64,000 nt of DNA, taken from contig NZ_SHKK01000001.1 of assembly GCF_004217135.1 (NCBI RefSeq), positions 6,882,001 to 6,946,000 of the forward strand. Direction: 5' to 3'. The notes below the pieces were generated by a model. That model was given only the letters and a program-made list of their open reading frames with translations, was not told where the DNA came from and did not search any database. Positions 33,269 through 42,994 of the stretch are shown here, piece by piece. The stretch's first letter is position 1, and each line of letters opens with the position of its first letter. The DNA comes from Micromonospora violae (GTDB lineage Bacteria > Actinomycetota > Actinomycetes > Mycobacteriales > Micromonosporaceae). The position numbers were made by a program, and so were the translations under genes.

Positions 33269-34042
33269 GTGGGCGAGTTCGTTCGGCTGGAGACCACTGA
33301 CGGCATCGGCACGATCCGGCTGGAGCGGCCGCCGATGAACGCGCTCAACACCCAGGTGCAGGAGGAGTTGCGCGCCGCGGCCACGGCGGCCACCGCCGAT
33401 CCCGAGGTTCGCGCCGTCATCGTGTACGGCGGGGAGAAGGTCTTCGCCGCCGGCGCGGACATCAAGCAGATGGCCGAGATGTCCTACGTGGACATGGCCG
33501 ACCGCGCCGCGAACCTGTCCAGCGCGCTCGGCGCGATCGCCCGGATCCCCAAGCCGGTGGTCGCCGCGATCACCGGGTACGCCCTCGGCGGCGGCTGCGA
33601 GCTGGCGTTGGCCTGCGACTGGCGGGTGGTCGCCGAGGACGCCAAGCTCGGCCAACCGGAGATCAAGCTGGGCATCATCCCGGGTGCGGGCGGCACCCAG
33701 CGGCTGGCCCGGCTGGTCGGCCCGGCCCGCGCCAAGGATCTGATCATGTCGGGGCGGATGGTGGACGCCCAGGAGGCGTTGCGGATCGGCCTGGCCGACC
33801 GGGTCGCCCCGGCCGCCGAGGTGTACGACACGGCCGTCGCGATGATCACTCCGTACCTGACCGGGCCGGTGCAGGCGCTGCGCGCGGCGAAGCTGGCGGT
33901 CGACGGCGGCCTGGACATGGATCTGAACTCGGGTCTGGCCTGGGAGAGTCAGCTCTTCGCGGCGCTGTTCGCCACCGACGACCGGCGCGAGGGCATGGCG
34001 GCCTTCGTCGAGAAGCGCAAGCCGGGCTTCACCGGCCGCTGA
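33269..34042 (+). CDS. enoyl-CoA hydratase/isomerase family protein
   Basis: A 257-residue crotonase. The oxyanion-hole segments ([13 protein letters not shown] and [17 protein letters not shown]) and the catalytic-glutamate motif [20 protein letters not shown] are present. The second catalytic position seems to be aspartate ([17 protein letters not shown]) where enoyl-CoA hydratase 1 has glutamate, so the exact reaction is uncertain. It should act on acyl-CoA thioesters in fatty-acid breakdown. GTG start with AGGGCAG upstream. Confidence 0.9.
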   Translation: MGEFVRLETTDGIGTIRLERPPMNALNTQVQEELRAAATAATADPEVRAVIVYGGEKVFAAGADIKQMAEMSYVDMADRAANLSSALGAIARIPKPVVAAITGYALGGGCELALACDWRVVAEDAKLGQPEIKLGIIPGAGGTQRLARLVGPARAKDLIMSGRMVDAQEALRIGLADRVAPAAEVYDTAVAMITPYLTGPVQALRAAKLAVDGGLDMDLNSGLAWESQLFAALFATDDRREGMAAFVEKRKPGFTGR

Positions 34043-34055
34043 CCGGCGCCGGGTC

Positions 34056-35081
34056 TCACACCCACCCGCGCCGGACCGCCTCCATCCCGGCCTGGAATCG
34101 GGTCTCGGCACCGACCATCGCCATGATCCGGTGGACGTGTCGGTGCACGGTCCGCACGCTCCAGCCCAGGGTCCGGGCGATCCGCTCGTCGGTGGCCCCG
34201 CCGGCCAACAGGCCGAGCAGCTCGCTGTCGCGGTCGGTGAGCCGGTCCGGGTGCTCCCCGGCGCTCGGGCCGCTCCCGCCGTCGGTCGGGCCGGGTGGGC
34301 CGCCCCGCCCGCCGCCGACCGAGCGGTTGAGAGCGACGGCCCGTTCCCAGAGCGCCTCGAACAAGCCGCCGAGGGCGTCCAGCAGCGACGACGGGTGGAT
34401 CAGGTACGCGGCGTCGGTCAGTTGCCCGGCTGCCAGCACGGGGATGAGCGCGAACCGGTCGTCGCAGAGCAGCATCTTCATCGGCACGTTGCTGGCGACC
34501 CGGGCGCGTTCGCCGGACTGGACACCCCGCCAGATCTCCGCCATCCGCCCCGGAATGGCCAACGCCGACCGGTCGTAGATCACCCGGTAGGTCAGGGCAC
34601 GGTCGGCGAGCTGCCGGGTCTCCTCGGTGTTGCCGCCGGCGGGGTTGTCCAGGTAGGGCGGTCGGTCCATGCCGCGGATCTGCACCCGCGCCTCACGTTG
34701 CAGCCGAATGAGGGTGGCCCGGAGGTTCCCGACCCCCTCGATGACCTCGACCAGCTCGGCCGGGTGTCGACCGGGCCCCTCGCGCTGGCGGATCTCCTTG
34801 GCCAGCTCATCGGCGTGCCGGCGCAGCCGGAGCAGGTCGCGTTCCTGCTCGGCGATCAGGAAGGTCGCCACCTGGTCGGGTGACGTCGCCGCGTAGCGGG
34901 CCGGGCGTCCGGGTGGTCGGCTGGCCAGACCACGGTCGACCAGGCGACCGAGGGCGCTTCTCAGCTGCGCCGGGGAGAGCGCGACGTCGCCGAGGAGATC
35001 GTTGAGCGTCGCCTGGCGACGACGGGCCAGCGCCTCGTACACGAGCCCGTCAGGCTCGGGTACGCCTACCGCACGCCACAT
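34056..35081 (-). CDS. LuxR-type regulator with TrmB-like N-terminal domain
   Basis: A 341-residue regulator. An N-terminal winged helix (LVYEALARRRQATLNDLLGDVALSPAQLRSALGRLVDRGLASR) is followed by a long helix, a sensor-like middle region (residues 120-250), a Gly/Pro-rich linker, and a C-terminal LuxR helix-turn-helix (LTDRDSELLGLLAGGATDERIARTLGWSVRTVHRHVHRIM). Two DNA-binding modules in one chain are typical of this actinobacterial group. It is divergent from the large protease gene and converges with the crotonase gene. Ligand and targets unknown. Confidence 0.85.
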   Translation of the reverse strand: MWRAVGVPEPDGLVYEALARRRQATLNDLLGDVALSPAQLRSALGRLVDRGLASRPPGRPARYAATSPDQVATFLIAEQERDLLRLRRHADELAKEIRQREGPGRHPAELVEVIEGVGNLRATLIRLQREARVQIRGMDRPPYLDNPAGGNTEETRQLADRALTYRVIYDRSALAIPGRMAEIWRGVQSGERARVASNVPMKMLLCDDRFALIPVLAAGQLTDAAYLIHPSSLLDALGGLFEALWERAVALNRSVGGGRGGPPGPTDGGSGPSAGEHPDRLTDRDSELLGLLAGGATDERIARTLGWSVRTVHRHVHRIMAMVGAETRFQAGMEAVRRGWV

Positions 35082-35280
35082 CCGCGGCCTCCGTCGGGAA
35101 CCGGCCAGCTGTCCGGAACATGAATGCCCCGGGTCATTGTCCGTCCTTTCGCGCCCGTGCCAAGATCACGCCTCGACGTACGCCGGGTTCGTGTCGGGGA
35201 TCACCCGCGGGCTCGGCGGTTCTGCGTTCGCGGTCTCAACGGCGAGCCGTGTCCATGATGCTTCTGCTGAGGAGTTTTGG

Positions 35281-38200
35281 ATGGTCGGGCGCTTACGCCG
35301 GAGACAGACCCCCCGGGTCCTGCTACGCGGGTTGGTCGCCGCGGTCACCCTGTCGCTGCTCGCCACCGGCCCCCTGCCGGTCGCCGCGGCGCAAGCGGCC
35401 CCGACGCCCGCCCCGTCCCCCTCCGCCGACTGGGACGCGCTGCGGTACACCCCCGCGAGCTGCAACACCGCCACCGCCGCCGAGGCCGGCACGGACGGCC
35501 CCTGGGCCCGCTGCTTCGCCGTCGGACTGTCCAGCCAGGACAGCCAGCGCCGCCTGAAGACCACGTCCCCGCCGCCGGGCGCGTTGGGGCCGGACGACAT
35601 CAAGTCCGCGTACCGGCTGCCCTCGGGCGGCGACGGACAGACCGTGGCCATCGTCGGCGCCTTCGGGTACGCCGCGGCCGAAGCCGACCTCGCGGTGTTC
35701 CGGGCCCACTACGGGCTGCCGCCGTGCACCACCGCGAACGGTTGCTTCCGGAAGGTGGATCAGTACGGCGGGACGAACTACCCGGTCGAGGACGAGGGCT
35801 GGTCGATCGAGGCCGCCCTGGACCTGGACGCCGTCTCGTCGGCCTGCCCGAAGTGCAACATCCTCCTCGTGCAGGCCGACGACAACGGTGGTGAGAACCT
35901 CGGCCGCGCCGTCGACACCGCGGCCCGACTCGGCGCGGTCGCCATCTCCAACTCGTACGGCGTGCCGGGCGAGAAGTACTACCAGGGCTACTTCGCGGCC
36001 CACTACGACCACCCGGGCGTCGTGATCACGGTCGCCAGCGGTGACATCGGCAATGTGCAGAGCTACCCGGCCACCCACCCGAACGTGGTGTCGGTCGGCG
36101 GCACCCTCCTGACCCGCGACCCCTCCTCCCCCCGCGGCTGGTCGGAGACGGCGTGGTCGGCGGCGGGCAGCGGTTGTTCCCGCTACGAGGCGAGGCCGGC
36201 GTACCAGGCCGACATCGACACGCGCTGCGACGACAAGCGGGCCAGCGCCGACATCTCCGCCACGGCCGCGCCGGAGTCCGGCCTGGCCGTCTACAACACC
36301 CTCGGTCAGGCCGGCTGGGCACAGTGGGGCGGGACCTCACTGGCCGCCCCACTGGTTGCGGCGATGTACGCGCTGGCCGGCGATCCGGTGCCCGGCACGT
36401 ACCCGGTGACCTACCCGTACCGCAAGGACAAGGCCGCCGGTCTCTTCGACATCACCGAGGGCTCCAACGGGTACTGCGGTGACCTGCGGTGCAACGCCGG
36501 TCCGGGCTGGGACGGACCCACCGGTCTGGGGAGCCCCAACGGGGTCTCCGCGCTCACCCTCGGCGTGGCCGGGGAGGTCAGCGGAACGGTGAAGAGCGGC
36601 ACGAACGCGTACGGCAAGCCGGAGGGCCCGCTCGCCGGCGTCCCCGTCATCGCCACCGACTCGACCGGTGCGACGTACCGGGCGGTCACCGACGACAAGG
36701 GCCGCTACCGCCTCTTCGCCCCGGCCGGCAGCTACGACCTCGCGGCCACCGAGTTCGGTTACCAGGCCCCGACGTCGAGCCGGGTCACCGTCGCCGCCGG
36801 TACGAGCGTGACCCGGAACCTCACGATGACCGCGGTCGAGACCCGTCACCTCACCGGTGTCGTCAGCGACGCCTCCGGGCACGGCTGGCCGATCTACGCG
36901 AAGATCGCCATCGACGGCTATCCGGGCGGCTCGGTCTTCACCGACCCGTACACCGGCCGCTACGACGTCGAGCTGCCGGTCGGCTCCTACACCCTGCGGG
37001 TGTCCCCGGTCGACATGCCGGGGTACGTGACGAGCACGGTGTCCGCCACCATCGGCGCCGGGTCGAGCGGTGCGGCGAGCGACATCCGCAAGAACGTGAA
37101 GCTCGCCATCGACGCCTCGACGTGCGCCGCCCCCGGGTACGCCTGGGACTACCAGGGTGTCAGCACCGACTTCACCGGCTGGGCCAGTGGACCGAAGGAC
37201 GGCTGGCGGGTCACCGACGAGTCCGCCTCCGGCCAGACCTGGCGCTTCGACGACATCGGCAGGCAGGGCAATCTGACCGGCGGTACGGGCGAGTTCGCCT
37301 CCATCAACACCTGGGCGCAGTTCGGCAACCTCGACTCCACCCTGGTGACGCCGTCGCTGGACCTGCGCGGTATCACCAACCCGGTGGTCGGTTTCGACAC
37401 CGACTTCGGCTCGTCCAGCTACGGCGTGCAGAAGGGGTTCGTCGAGCTCAGCCTGGACAACGGGGCGACCTGGAAGGAGGCGTACCGCTTCCCTGACGTC
37501 CCGGTACGCGGGCACCTGGAGATTCCGATCCCGCAGGCGGCCGGGAAGGCCGGTGTGCAGGCGCGGTTCCGCTACCAGGGCAGCTTCTCCTACTGGTGGC
37601 AGCTGGACAACGCCTTCGTCGGTAGGCGGACGTGTGCCGCCGTGCCGGGCGGGATCATCGCCGGGCAGATCCGGGACGACAACACCGGTGGGGCGCTCGT
37701 CGGCGCCACCGTCTCGGCCGGCACCGACCTGGCGGCGAAGGCCACCAGTGTGGACACGACCGACGACTCGGCGCTCGACGACGGCTTCTACTGGCTCTTC
37801 GCCGCGGGCGACGGCCAGGTGCCGATGACCGTCACCGGCCTGCGGTACGCCGACGCCAAGGGGAAGCTGAAGGTCAAGGTCGACCGGGTGGTGCAACGGG
37901 ACTGGCGGCTGGAGAGCGGACGGTTGAGCGTCGACGAGTCGGAGTTGTCGTTCTCCGTCAAGCCGGGTCGTTCCGCCACCCGGGAGGTCCGGCTCACCAA
38001 CGAGGGTGCGCGGCCTCTGACGGTCCGGCTGGTCGAGCAGGACCGCGGTTACACCAGCGACGCGAAGCTCGTCGCCGCGCGCTCGGGCGAGTCGCCGGCG
38101 CAGCAGGTGGGGGACGGCAGCGCGTGGGTGACCATGCCCGACCTGCCGATGCCGGCGGCGGACAACCTGGTCGCCGAGAACGACGGCGCGGTGTACTCGG

Positions 38201-39180
38201 TGGGCGGCTCCAGCTACGAGTACACCCTGCGGGAGGGGTGGGCCTTCGACCCGCAGGCCCGGGCCTGGAAGCGGATCGCCGACCTGCCCGAGCCGCGTAC
38301 CGCAGCGGTTGGCGGTTTCGTCGACGGCAAGCTCTACGTGGCCGGTGGGCTGAGCCCGCTGGGCGAGACGGTCACCACCACGTACGCCTACGACCCGATG
38401 ACCAACACCTGGTCGCGTCGGGCGGACCTGCCCAAGGGGACGTACAACGGCGCGGCGGTGTCGCTCGACGGCAAGCTGTACGTGGTCGCCGGCTGTGCCG
38501 ACGGCCGGTGCGATCCGCCGTCGCAGCGGGTGTACCGCTACGACCCCGACGTCGACCGGTGGGTCTCGTTGGCCGACTACCCCGAGGGCGTGGCGCTCCA
38601 AGCCTGCGGGGCGATCGGCGACGGGCTGATCTGCGCGGGTGGATACCTGCCGGCCCGGCGGGACGCGACGGCGGGGGCGTACCGCTACTTCCCCGAGTCG
38701 AACACCTGGGTGCCGACGACCGGTCTGCCGGTGTCGGGCTACGGCATGACGGCCGCCAGCGTCAACGGCAAGCTACGGATCATGGGCGGCATCTACGGCA
38801 GCGCCACCTCGGCGCAGGTGCGCGAACTCGACCCGGCGACCGGGCTCTGGTCGAGGCTGCCGGACCTGCCCCACCCCGGGGCACGGGGCGGCGCGGCCTG
38901 CGGCACGTTCCAGGTCGGCGGTCTGGACAGTGAGGGCGACCTCTCCGCGTCCGTGTACCAGCTGCCCGGTGGCGGTTCCTGCATCCGTGGCACCGACGTG
39001 TCGTGGCTCTCGGCGAACAAGACCGAGCTGACCATCCCGGCGGGTCGGACCGTCACGGTCCGGGTGTCGGCGGCCGTCCCGGCCATCGCCGGGAACGGCG
39101 AGCACGCGGCACGGTTGGCGTTCGAGACCGACACCCCGTACCGGACCGAGCCGGTGGCGGTGGTGCTGAAGACGCGCTGA
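35281..39180 (+). CDS. secreted S53 (sedolisin-type) protease with Kelch repeats
   Basis: A 1299-residue secreted protein. A signal peptide (to about residue 39) precedes an S53 peptidase domain (about 85-430) with the Ser-Glu-Asp centre: E177 and D181 in SIEAALDLDA, the oxyanion aspartate D255 in TVASGDIGN, and S353 in WGGTSLAAPLVAA. Two carboxypeptidase-regulatory-like beta sandwiches (about 432-600), a jelly-roll MAM-like domain (617-790), another beta sandwich and a flanking beta domain follow, then about five Kelch repeats (about 950-1225: DGKLYVAGGL, YDPMTNTWSRRADLP) forming a propeller. S53 enzymes usually carry a large prodomain; only about 45 residues precede the catalytic domain. 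The ATG at 35281 has GGAG upstream. Substrate unknown. Confidence 0.88.
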   Translation: MVGRLRRRQTPRVLLRGLVAAVTLSLLATGPLPVAAAQAAPTPAPSPSADWDALRYTPASCNTATAAEAGTDGPWARCFAVGLSSQDSQRRLKTTSPPPGALGPDDIKSAYRLPSGGDGQTVAIVGAFGYAAAEADLAVFRAHYGLPPCTTANGCFRKVDQYGGTNYPVEDEGWSIEAALDLDAVSSACPKCNILLVQADDNGGENLGRAVDTAARLGAVAISNSYGVPGEKYYQGYFAAHYDHPGVVITVASGDIGNVQSYPATHPNVVSVGGTLLTRDPSSPRGWSETAWSAAGSGCSRYEARPAYQADIDTRCDDKRASADISATAAPESGLAVYNTLGQAGWAQWGGTSLAAPLVAAMYALAGDPVPGTYPVTYPYRKDKAAGLFDITEGSNGYCGDLRCNAGPGWDGPTGLGSPNGVSALTLGVAGEVSGTVKSGTNAYGKPEGPLAGVPVIATDSTGATYRAVTDDKGRYRLFAPAGSYDLAATEFGYQAPTSSRVTVAAGTSVTRNLTMTAVETRHLTGVVSDASGHGWPIYAKIAIDGYPGGSVFTDPYTGRYDVELPVGSYTLRVSPVDMPGYVTSTVSATIGAGSSGAASDIRKNVKLAIDASTCAAPGYAWDYQGVSTDFTGWASGPKDGWRVTDESASGQTWRFDDIGRQGNLTGGTGEFASINTWAQFGNLDSTLVTPSLDLRGITNPVVGFDTDFGSSSYGVQKGFVELSLDNGATWKEAYRFPDVPVRGHLEIPIPQAAGKAGVQARFRYQGSFSYWWQLDNAFVGRRTCAAVPGGIIAGQIRDDNTGGALVGATVSAGTDLAAKATSVDTTDDSALDDGFYWLFAAGDGQVPMTVTGLRYADAKGKLKVKVDRVVQRDWRLESGRLSVDESELSFSVKPGRSATREVRLTNEGARPLTVRLVEQDRGYTSDAKLVAARSGESPAQQVGDGSAWVTMPDLPMPAADNLVAENDGAVYSVGGSSYEYTLREGWAFDPQARAWKRIADLPEPRTAAVGGFVDGKLYVAGGLSPLGETVTTTYAYDPMTNTWSRRADLPKGTYNGAAVSLDGKLYVVAGCADGRCDPPSQRVYRYDPDVDRWVSLADYPEGVALQACGAIGDGLICAGGYLPARRDATAGAYRYFPESNTWVPTTGLPVSGYGMTAASVNGKLRIMGGIYGSATSAQVRELDPATGLWSRLPDLPHPGARGGAACGTFQVGGLDSEGDLSASVYQLPGGGSCIRGTDVSWLSANKTELTIPAGRTVTVRVSAAVPAIAGNGEHAARLAFETDTPYRTEPVAVVLKTR

Positions 39181-39198
39181 CACCTCAGCGCTGACCGA

Positions 39199-39237
39199 CC
39201 GCGCCCGTCCGGTGGAGATCCCACCGGGCGGGCGCGG
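39199..39237. terminator. hairpin terminator of the protease gene
   Basis: A 17-base-pair stem with one G-U pair (39199-39215 with 39221-39237) and five-base loop, 18 bases after the stop, followed by CCGTTTCC. Confidence 0.75.
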
Positions 39238-39346
39238 CCGTTTCCACGGCGCTGAGCTGGACGGCTTCCGCCAGCCGGGGCCACGGTCGGGGCAGTAGGT
39301 GACTGGCCGGTAACCTGTGATCCCGGCCACGGACGATGGGAGCGAC

Positions 39347-40969
39347 ATGACGGAGCGGATCGAGGGTCACGGCGGCGAGTTGGCGCTCGCGGCACTGCGC
39401 GCGCACGGCGTACGGGAGATGTTCACGCTGTCCGGTGGGCACGTCTTCCCGCTCTACGACGCCGCGCACAAGACCGACTTCCCGATCTACGACGTCCGGC
39501 ACGAGCAGTCCGCGGTCTTCGCCGCCGAGGCGGTGGCCAAGCTCCAGCGCCGCCCCGGCCTCGCCGTGCTCACCGCCGGGCCCGGCGTCACCAACGGCAT
39601 CTCCGGTATGACCAGCGCGTTCTTCAACGCGTCACCGGTGCTGGTGCTCGGCGGCCGCGCGCCCGCGTTCCGCTGGGGCTCGGGCAGCCTGCAGGAGATG
39701 GACCACCTGCCGCTGGTCGCCCCGGTCACGAAGCACGCCGAGACGGTGTTCAGCACCGACGACATCCCGCGTGCGGTGGGTGCGGCGCTGCACGCCGCGC
39801 TCACCCCGCACCGCGGCCCGGCCTTCCTCGACTTCCCGTTGGAGACGGTCTTCTCGGTCGCCGACGCCGAGCTGCCCACCGTGACGGGTGTCGACCCGAT
39901 CGCGCCGGACCCGGAGGAGGTCGGCCGCGCCGCGCTGCTCATCGCGGGGGCGCAGCGGCCGGTCATCATCGCCGGCTCCGACGTGTACGCGGGCGACGCG
40001 GTCGCCGCCCTGCGCGAGGCGGCCGAGGCGTTGCAGGTGCCGGTCTTCACCAACGGCATGGGTCGCGGTTCGCTTCCGCCGGAGCACCCGCTCGCGTTCG
40101 CCAAGGCCCGCCGGGCCGCGCTCTCCGGCGCCGACGTGGTCGTGGTGGTGGGCACCCCGCTCGACTTCCGGCTCAGCTTCGGTGACTTCGGTGACGCCAA
40201 GGTGGTGCACATCGTCGACGCGCCCAGCCAGCGGGCGACGCACGTGCAGCCGGCCGCTGCCCCCGCCGGCGACCTGCGCCTGATCCTCTCCGCGCTGGCC
40301 GACCACTCCGGTGACCGGGCCGCCCACGCCGACTGGATCGCCGACCTGCGCGTGGCCGAGGACGCGGCGAAGGCGCGCGACGCCGCGGAGATGGCCGCCG
40401 AGACCGACCCGATCCGCCCGGCCCGGATCTACGGCGAGCTGCGTCGGGTGCTCGCCCCGGACGCGATCACCATCGGCGACGGCGGTGACTTCGTGTCGTA
40501 CGCCGGGCGGTACCTGGAGCCGGCCCAGCCCGGCACCTGGCTGGACCCGGGCCCGTACGGCTGCCTGGGCACCGGCATGGGTTACGCGATGGGGGCCCGG
40601 GTCAGTCACCCGGACCGGCAGATCTGCGTGCTGATGGGCGACGGCGCGGCCGGGTTCTCGCTGATGGACGTCGAGTCGCTGGTCCGCCAGAAGCTGCCGG
40701 TGGTGATCGTCGTCGGCAACAACGGCATCTGGGGGCTGGAGAAGCACCCGATGCGGGCCATGTACGGCTACGACGTGGCCGCCGACCTCCAGCCGGAGCT
40801 GCGCTACGACACGGTGGTCGGCGCGCTCGGTGGCGCGGGGGAGACGGTCGCCAAGGCGGCCGACCTGGGCCCGGCGCTCCAGCGGGCGTTCGACTCCGGT
40901 GTGCCGTACCTGGTGAACGTGCTCACCGACCCGACCGACGCGTACCCCCGGTCGTCGAATCTGGCCTGA
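39347..40969 (+). CDS. thiamine-diphosphate-dependent enzyme, acetolactate synthase-like
   Basis: A 540-residue ThDP enzyme. The N-terminal pyrimidine domain carries the conserved glutamate (YDVRHEQSAVFAAEAVAKLQ) and GLAVLTAGPGVTNGISGM. The central domain has the RPVIIAGSDVYAGDAV region. The C-terminal domain has the metal/ThDP motif GDGAAGFSLMDVESLVRQKLPVVIVVGNN. It belongs to the acetolactate synthase/oxalyl-CoA decarboxylase/benzoylformate decarboxylase superfamily; the closest feel is the actinobacterial acetolactate synthase large-subunit-like group outside the ilvBN operon. The ATG at 39347 is preceded by GGGAGCG. Substrate is not certain and no small subunit is adjacent. Confidence 0.85.
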   Translation: MTERIEGHGGELALAALRAHGVREMFTLSGGHVFPLYDAAHKTDFPIYDVRHEQSAVFAAEAVAKLQRRPGLAVLTAGPGVTNGISGMTSAFFNASPVLVLGGRAPAFRWGSGSLQEMDHLPLVAPVTKHAETVFSTDDIPRAVGAALHAALTPHRGPAFLDFPLETVFSVADAELPTVTGVDPIAPDPEEVGRAALLIAGAQRPVIIAGSDVYAGDAVAALREAAEALQVPVFTNGMGRGSLPPEHPLAFAKARRAALSGADVVVVVGTPLDFRLSFGDFGDAKVVHIVDAPSQRATHVQPAAAPAGDLRLILSALADHSGDRAAHADWIADLRVAEDAAKARDAAEMAAETDPIRPARIYGELRRVLAPDAITIGDGGDFVSYAGRYLEPAQPGTWLDPGPYGCLGTGMGYAMGARVSHPDRQICVLMGDGAAGFSLMDVESLVRQKLPVVIVVGNNGIWGLEKHPMRAMYGYDVAADLQPELRYDTVVGALGGAGETVAKAADLGPALQRAFDSGVPYLVNVLTDPTDAYPRSSNLA

Positions 40970-41014
40970 GCCGCGCCCGCCGCCGTCGCCCCTGCCGGGG
41001 TGGCGGCGGCGCGT

Positions 41015-41431
41015 TCACACCTCCGGTCGGTCGCCCTCCCGCGGCGGCTCACCGTCGCGGCGGCGCAGGTCGTCCTCGCGCCGCCGCAGGTCTTCCTCCC
41101 AGCGGCGGAAGAGTTCCTGGTCCTGCTGTTGGGCGCGCTCCTGCACGGAGCGCAGGAACTCCGGGTCGTCGTCGGGCGCCACCGGCCGGGGGCGCTGCCG
41201 CTCGACGCTGGTGGTGCCGCCCAGCCAGCCCTTCCGAGGGGTGGGGCTGGGCTCCCGGCCGGCGACGAACCAGGCGATCGAGCCGACCAGCGGGAAGAAC
41301 AAGATGATCAGCACCCAGGCGATCCGGGGAAGGGCGCGGATCTGGCCCTCCTCGGCGGAGAGACAGCTGATCAGCGCGCAGACCGCGAGGACGATCTGCA
41401 CCAGGAAGAGGAGGATGCCAAGCCGGGCCAT
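41015..41431 (-). CDS. PLD nuclease N-terminal-domain membrane protein
   Basis: A 138-residue protein with two membrane helices (LGILLFLVQIVLAVCALISCL and IAWVLIILFFPLVGSIAWFVAG), matching the phospholipase-D-nuclease N-terminal domain family, followed by a charged Arg/Glu-rich tail (RRWEEDLRRREDDLRRRDG) likely to form a cytoplasmic helix. No catalytic PLD domain exists. ATG 41431 starts directly before the first helix. Role unknown. Confidence 0.83.
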   Translation of the reverse strand: MARLGILLFLVQIVLAVCALISCLSAEEGQIRALPRIAWVLIILFFPLVGSIAWFVAGREPSPTPRKGWLGGTTSVERQRPRPVAPDDDPEFLRSVQERAQQQDQELFRRWEEDLRRREDDLRRRDGEPPREGDRPEV

Positions 41432-41458
41432 GCACCCATCATGGCGCACCGGATCCCG

Positions 41459-41764
41459 TCACCACAGTCCGCGAAGCGCCAGCAGCACTCCCAGTGACGC
41501 GAGGACCACGGTGCCCACGGTGACCAGGGGCAGCGTGCGACCACCGGTGCGGGCCGGTCCGGTGCCGGTGGCACGCGGCCAGCAGAGCGCGAGCAGCGCG
41601 CCCCACACCAGCACGGTCACGCCGGCGATCAGCGCCCCGGTCGGGTCGCCCGTCGACGCCAGGCGGACGGCGAGCACGGTCACCACCGTGATCGTGAGCA
41701 GGGTGCGCCGCCAGGCCAGCCGGGTCCGCTCCGCTTGCAGCCCGGGGTCGCGTCCGGTGCTCAC
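41459..41764 (-). CDS. DUF202 family protein (short paralogue)
   Basis: A 101-residue membrane protein. The N-terminal segment GLQAERTRLAWRRTLLTITVVTVLAVRLA has the DUF202/YidH signature (ERTxLAWxRT), followed by two more helices. Its GTG start overlaps the stop of the upstream DUF202 gene as GTGA. The two probably form a complex; function unknown. Confidence 0.85.
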   Translation of the reverse strand: MSTGRDPGLQAERTRLAWRRTLLTITVVTVLAVRLASTGDPTGALIAGVTVLVWGALLALCWPRATGTGPARTGGRTLPLVTVGTVVLASLGVLLALRGLW

Positions 41765-42153
41765 CGGTCGCCGACCGCCCGCATCAGGACGGCGACCACC
41801 AGCAGTAACGCGCCGACGCCCACGGCGAGCGCCAGGATGGCGGGGAAGCGGGACGCGGGCAGCTCCTGACCGAGCCGGATGGCCCGTTCGGTCCGCGCCC
41901 AGTGGTCCACCGCGCGGATCGCGACCGCCGCGCCGAGCAGCAGCAGGGCCACCGCGATCACCTCCCGTAGGTGGCTCATCGGCAGCGGTGGCAGGAACTG
42001 GGCGGCGGCCAACCCGCCGCCGACCAGCGCCAACCCGGTGCGCAGCCAGGCCAGGAAGGTGCGTTCGTTGGCCAGGGAGAAGCGGTAGTCCGGCGGCTCA
42101 CCGACCGAGCGCAGCTCCGCTGGGTCGAACCACCGCCTGATCGTCTTCCACAC
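41761..42153 (-). CDS. YidH/DUF202 family membrane protein
   Basis: A 130-residue protein with the family signature FSLANERTFLAWLRTGLALVGGGLAAAQFLP, then two further helices (VIAVALLLLGAAVAIRAVDHW and FPAILALAVGVGALLLVVAVL). The basic and aromatic N terminus MWKTIRRWFDP precedes it. GTG start without a ribosome binding site; a TAATCG hexamer lies five bases upstream, compatible with a leaderless transcript. It is divergent from the GNAT gene. Confidence 0.87.
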   Translation of the reverse strand: MWKTIRRWFDPAELRSVGEPPDYRFSLANERTFLAWLRTGLALVGGGLAAAQFLPPLPMSHLREVIAVALLLLGAAVAIRAVDHWARTERAIRLGQELPASRFPAILALAVGVGALLLVVAVLMRAVGDR

Positions 42154-42194
42154 GGTGCCGATTATTCGCTTCCCCTCCCGCCTAACCTGGGCCG

Positions 42195-42992
42195 GTGACT
42201 GATCTCGACGTAATGACGTTGCGCGACGCCTACGACAATCAGCTCCGCCCGGAGATCCCCGACCCGGTCCCGGCGGGGGTGACGGTGGAGCGGGACGGGC
42301 CGTTGGTCCGGATCTCCGGACTCGACGCCGGTGGCTTCATCACCTACCGCGATCTGGGCGGGTTGACCGGTGACGCGCTGGACGAGCTGATCGCCCGGCA
42401 GGTGCGGTTGTGCCGTGAGCGGGGCGAGTCGGCGGAGTGGAAGCTCAACGAACACGACGAACCGGCGGACCTGGCGGACCGCCTGCGCGCTGCCGGCTTC
42501 GTGCCGGAGGACCGGGAGACCGTCGTGGTCGGCCCGGTCGCGCCGCTGGCCGCCGCGCTGCCGGTCGTCCCCGAGGGGGTACGCCTGCGTGAGGTGACCT
42601 CCCGGGCGGACCTGGAGCGGATCGCCGCCATGGAGGAGGAGGTCTGGCAGGAGGACCGCTCGCACCTGGTGTGGGGGCTGGCCAAGGAGATCGACGCCGA
42701 CCCGAACTCGATCACCGTGGTGGTCGCTGAGGCGGACGAAACGGTGGTGAGCGCCGGCTGGGTGCGGTTCCCGGCGAACACCGGCTTCGCCACGTTGTGG
42801 GGTGGCTCGACCCTGCCGCAGTGGCGGCGCAAGGGCATCTACCGGGCGCTGGTCAACTACCGGGCGCGGCTGGCCGAACAGCGGGGCCGGACGCTGATGC
42901 AGGTCGACTGTTCCGAGGACAGCCGGCCCATCCTCCAGCGGCTCGGCCTCGTCCCGGTCACCACCACCACCCCGTACGTCTACACTCCGTGA
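42195..42992 (+). CDS. GNAT family N-acetyltransferase
   Basis: A 265-residue protein with the GNAT core in the second half: ITVVVAEADETVVSAGWVRFP, FATLWGGSTLPQWRRKGIYRALVNYRARLAEQRGR (acetyl-CoA loop) and CSEDSRPILQRLGLVPV. The first 120 residues are a degenerate acceptor or regulatory region. The GTG start has no ribosome binding site, and TAACCT ends six bases before it, so a leaderless message is likely. Acceptor unknown. Confidence 0.87.
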   Translation: MTDLDVMTLRDAYDNQLRPEIPDPVPAGVTVERDGPLVRISGLDAGGFITYRDLGGLTGDALDELIARQVRLCRERGESAEWKLNEHDEPADLADRLRAAGFVPEDRETVVVGPVAPLAAALPVVPEGVRLREVTSRADLERIAAMEEEVWQEDRSHLVWGLAKEIDADPNSITVVVAEADETVVSAGWVRFPANTGFATLWGGSTLPQWRRKGIYRALVNYRARLAEQRGRTLMQVDCSEDSRPILQRLGLVPVTTTTPYVYTP

Positions 42993-42994
42993 TC

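Noticed and set aside
36337..38601. A 754-codon open frame opposite the S53 protease
   Set aside because: Low-complexity composition and no motif; the opposite strand codes for clear Kelch repeats.
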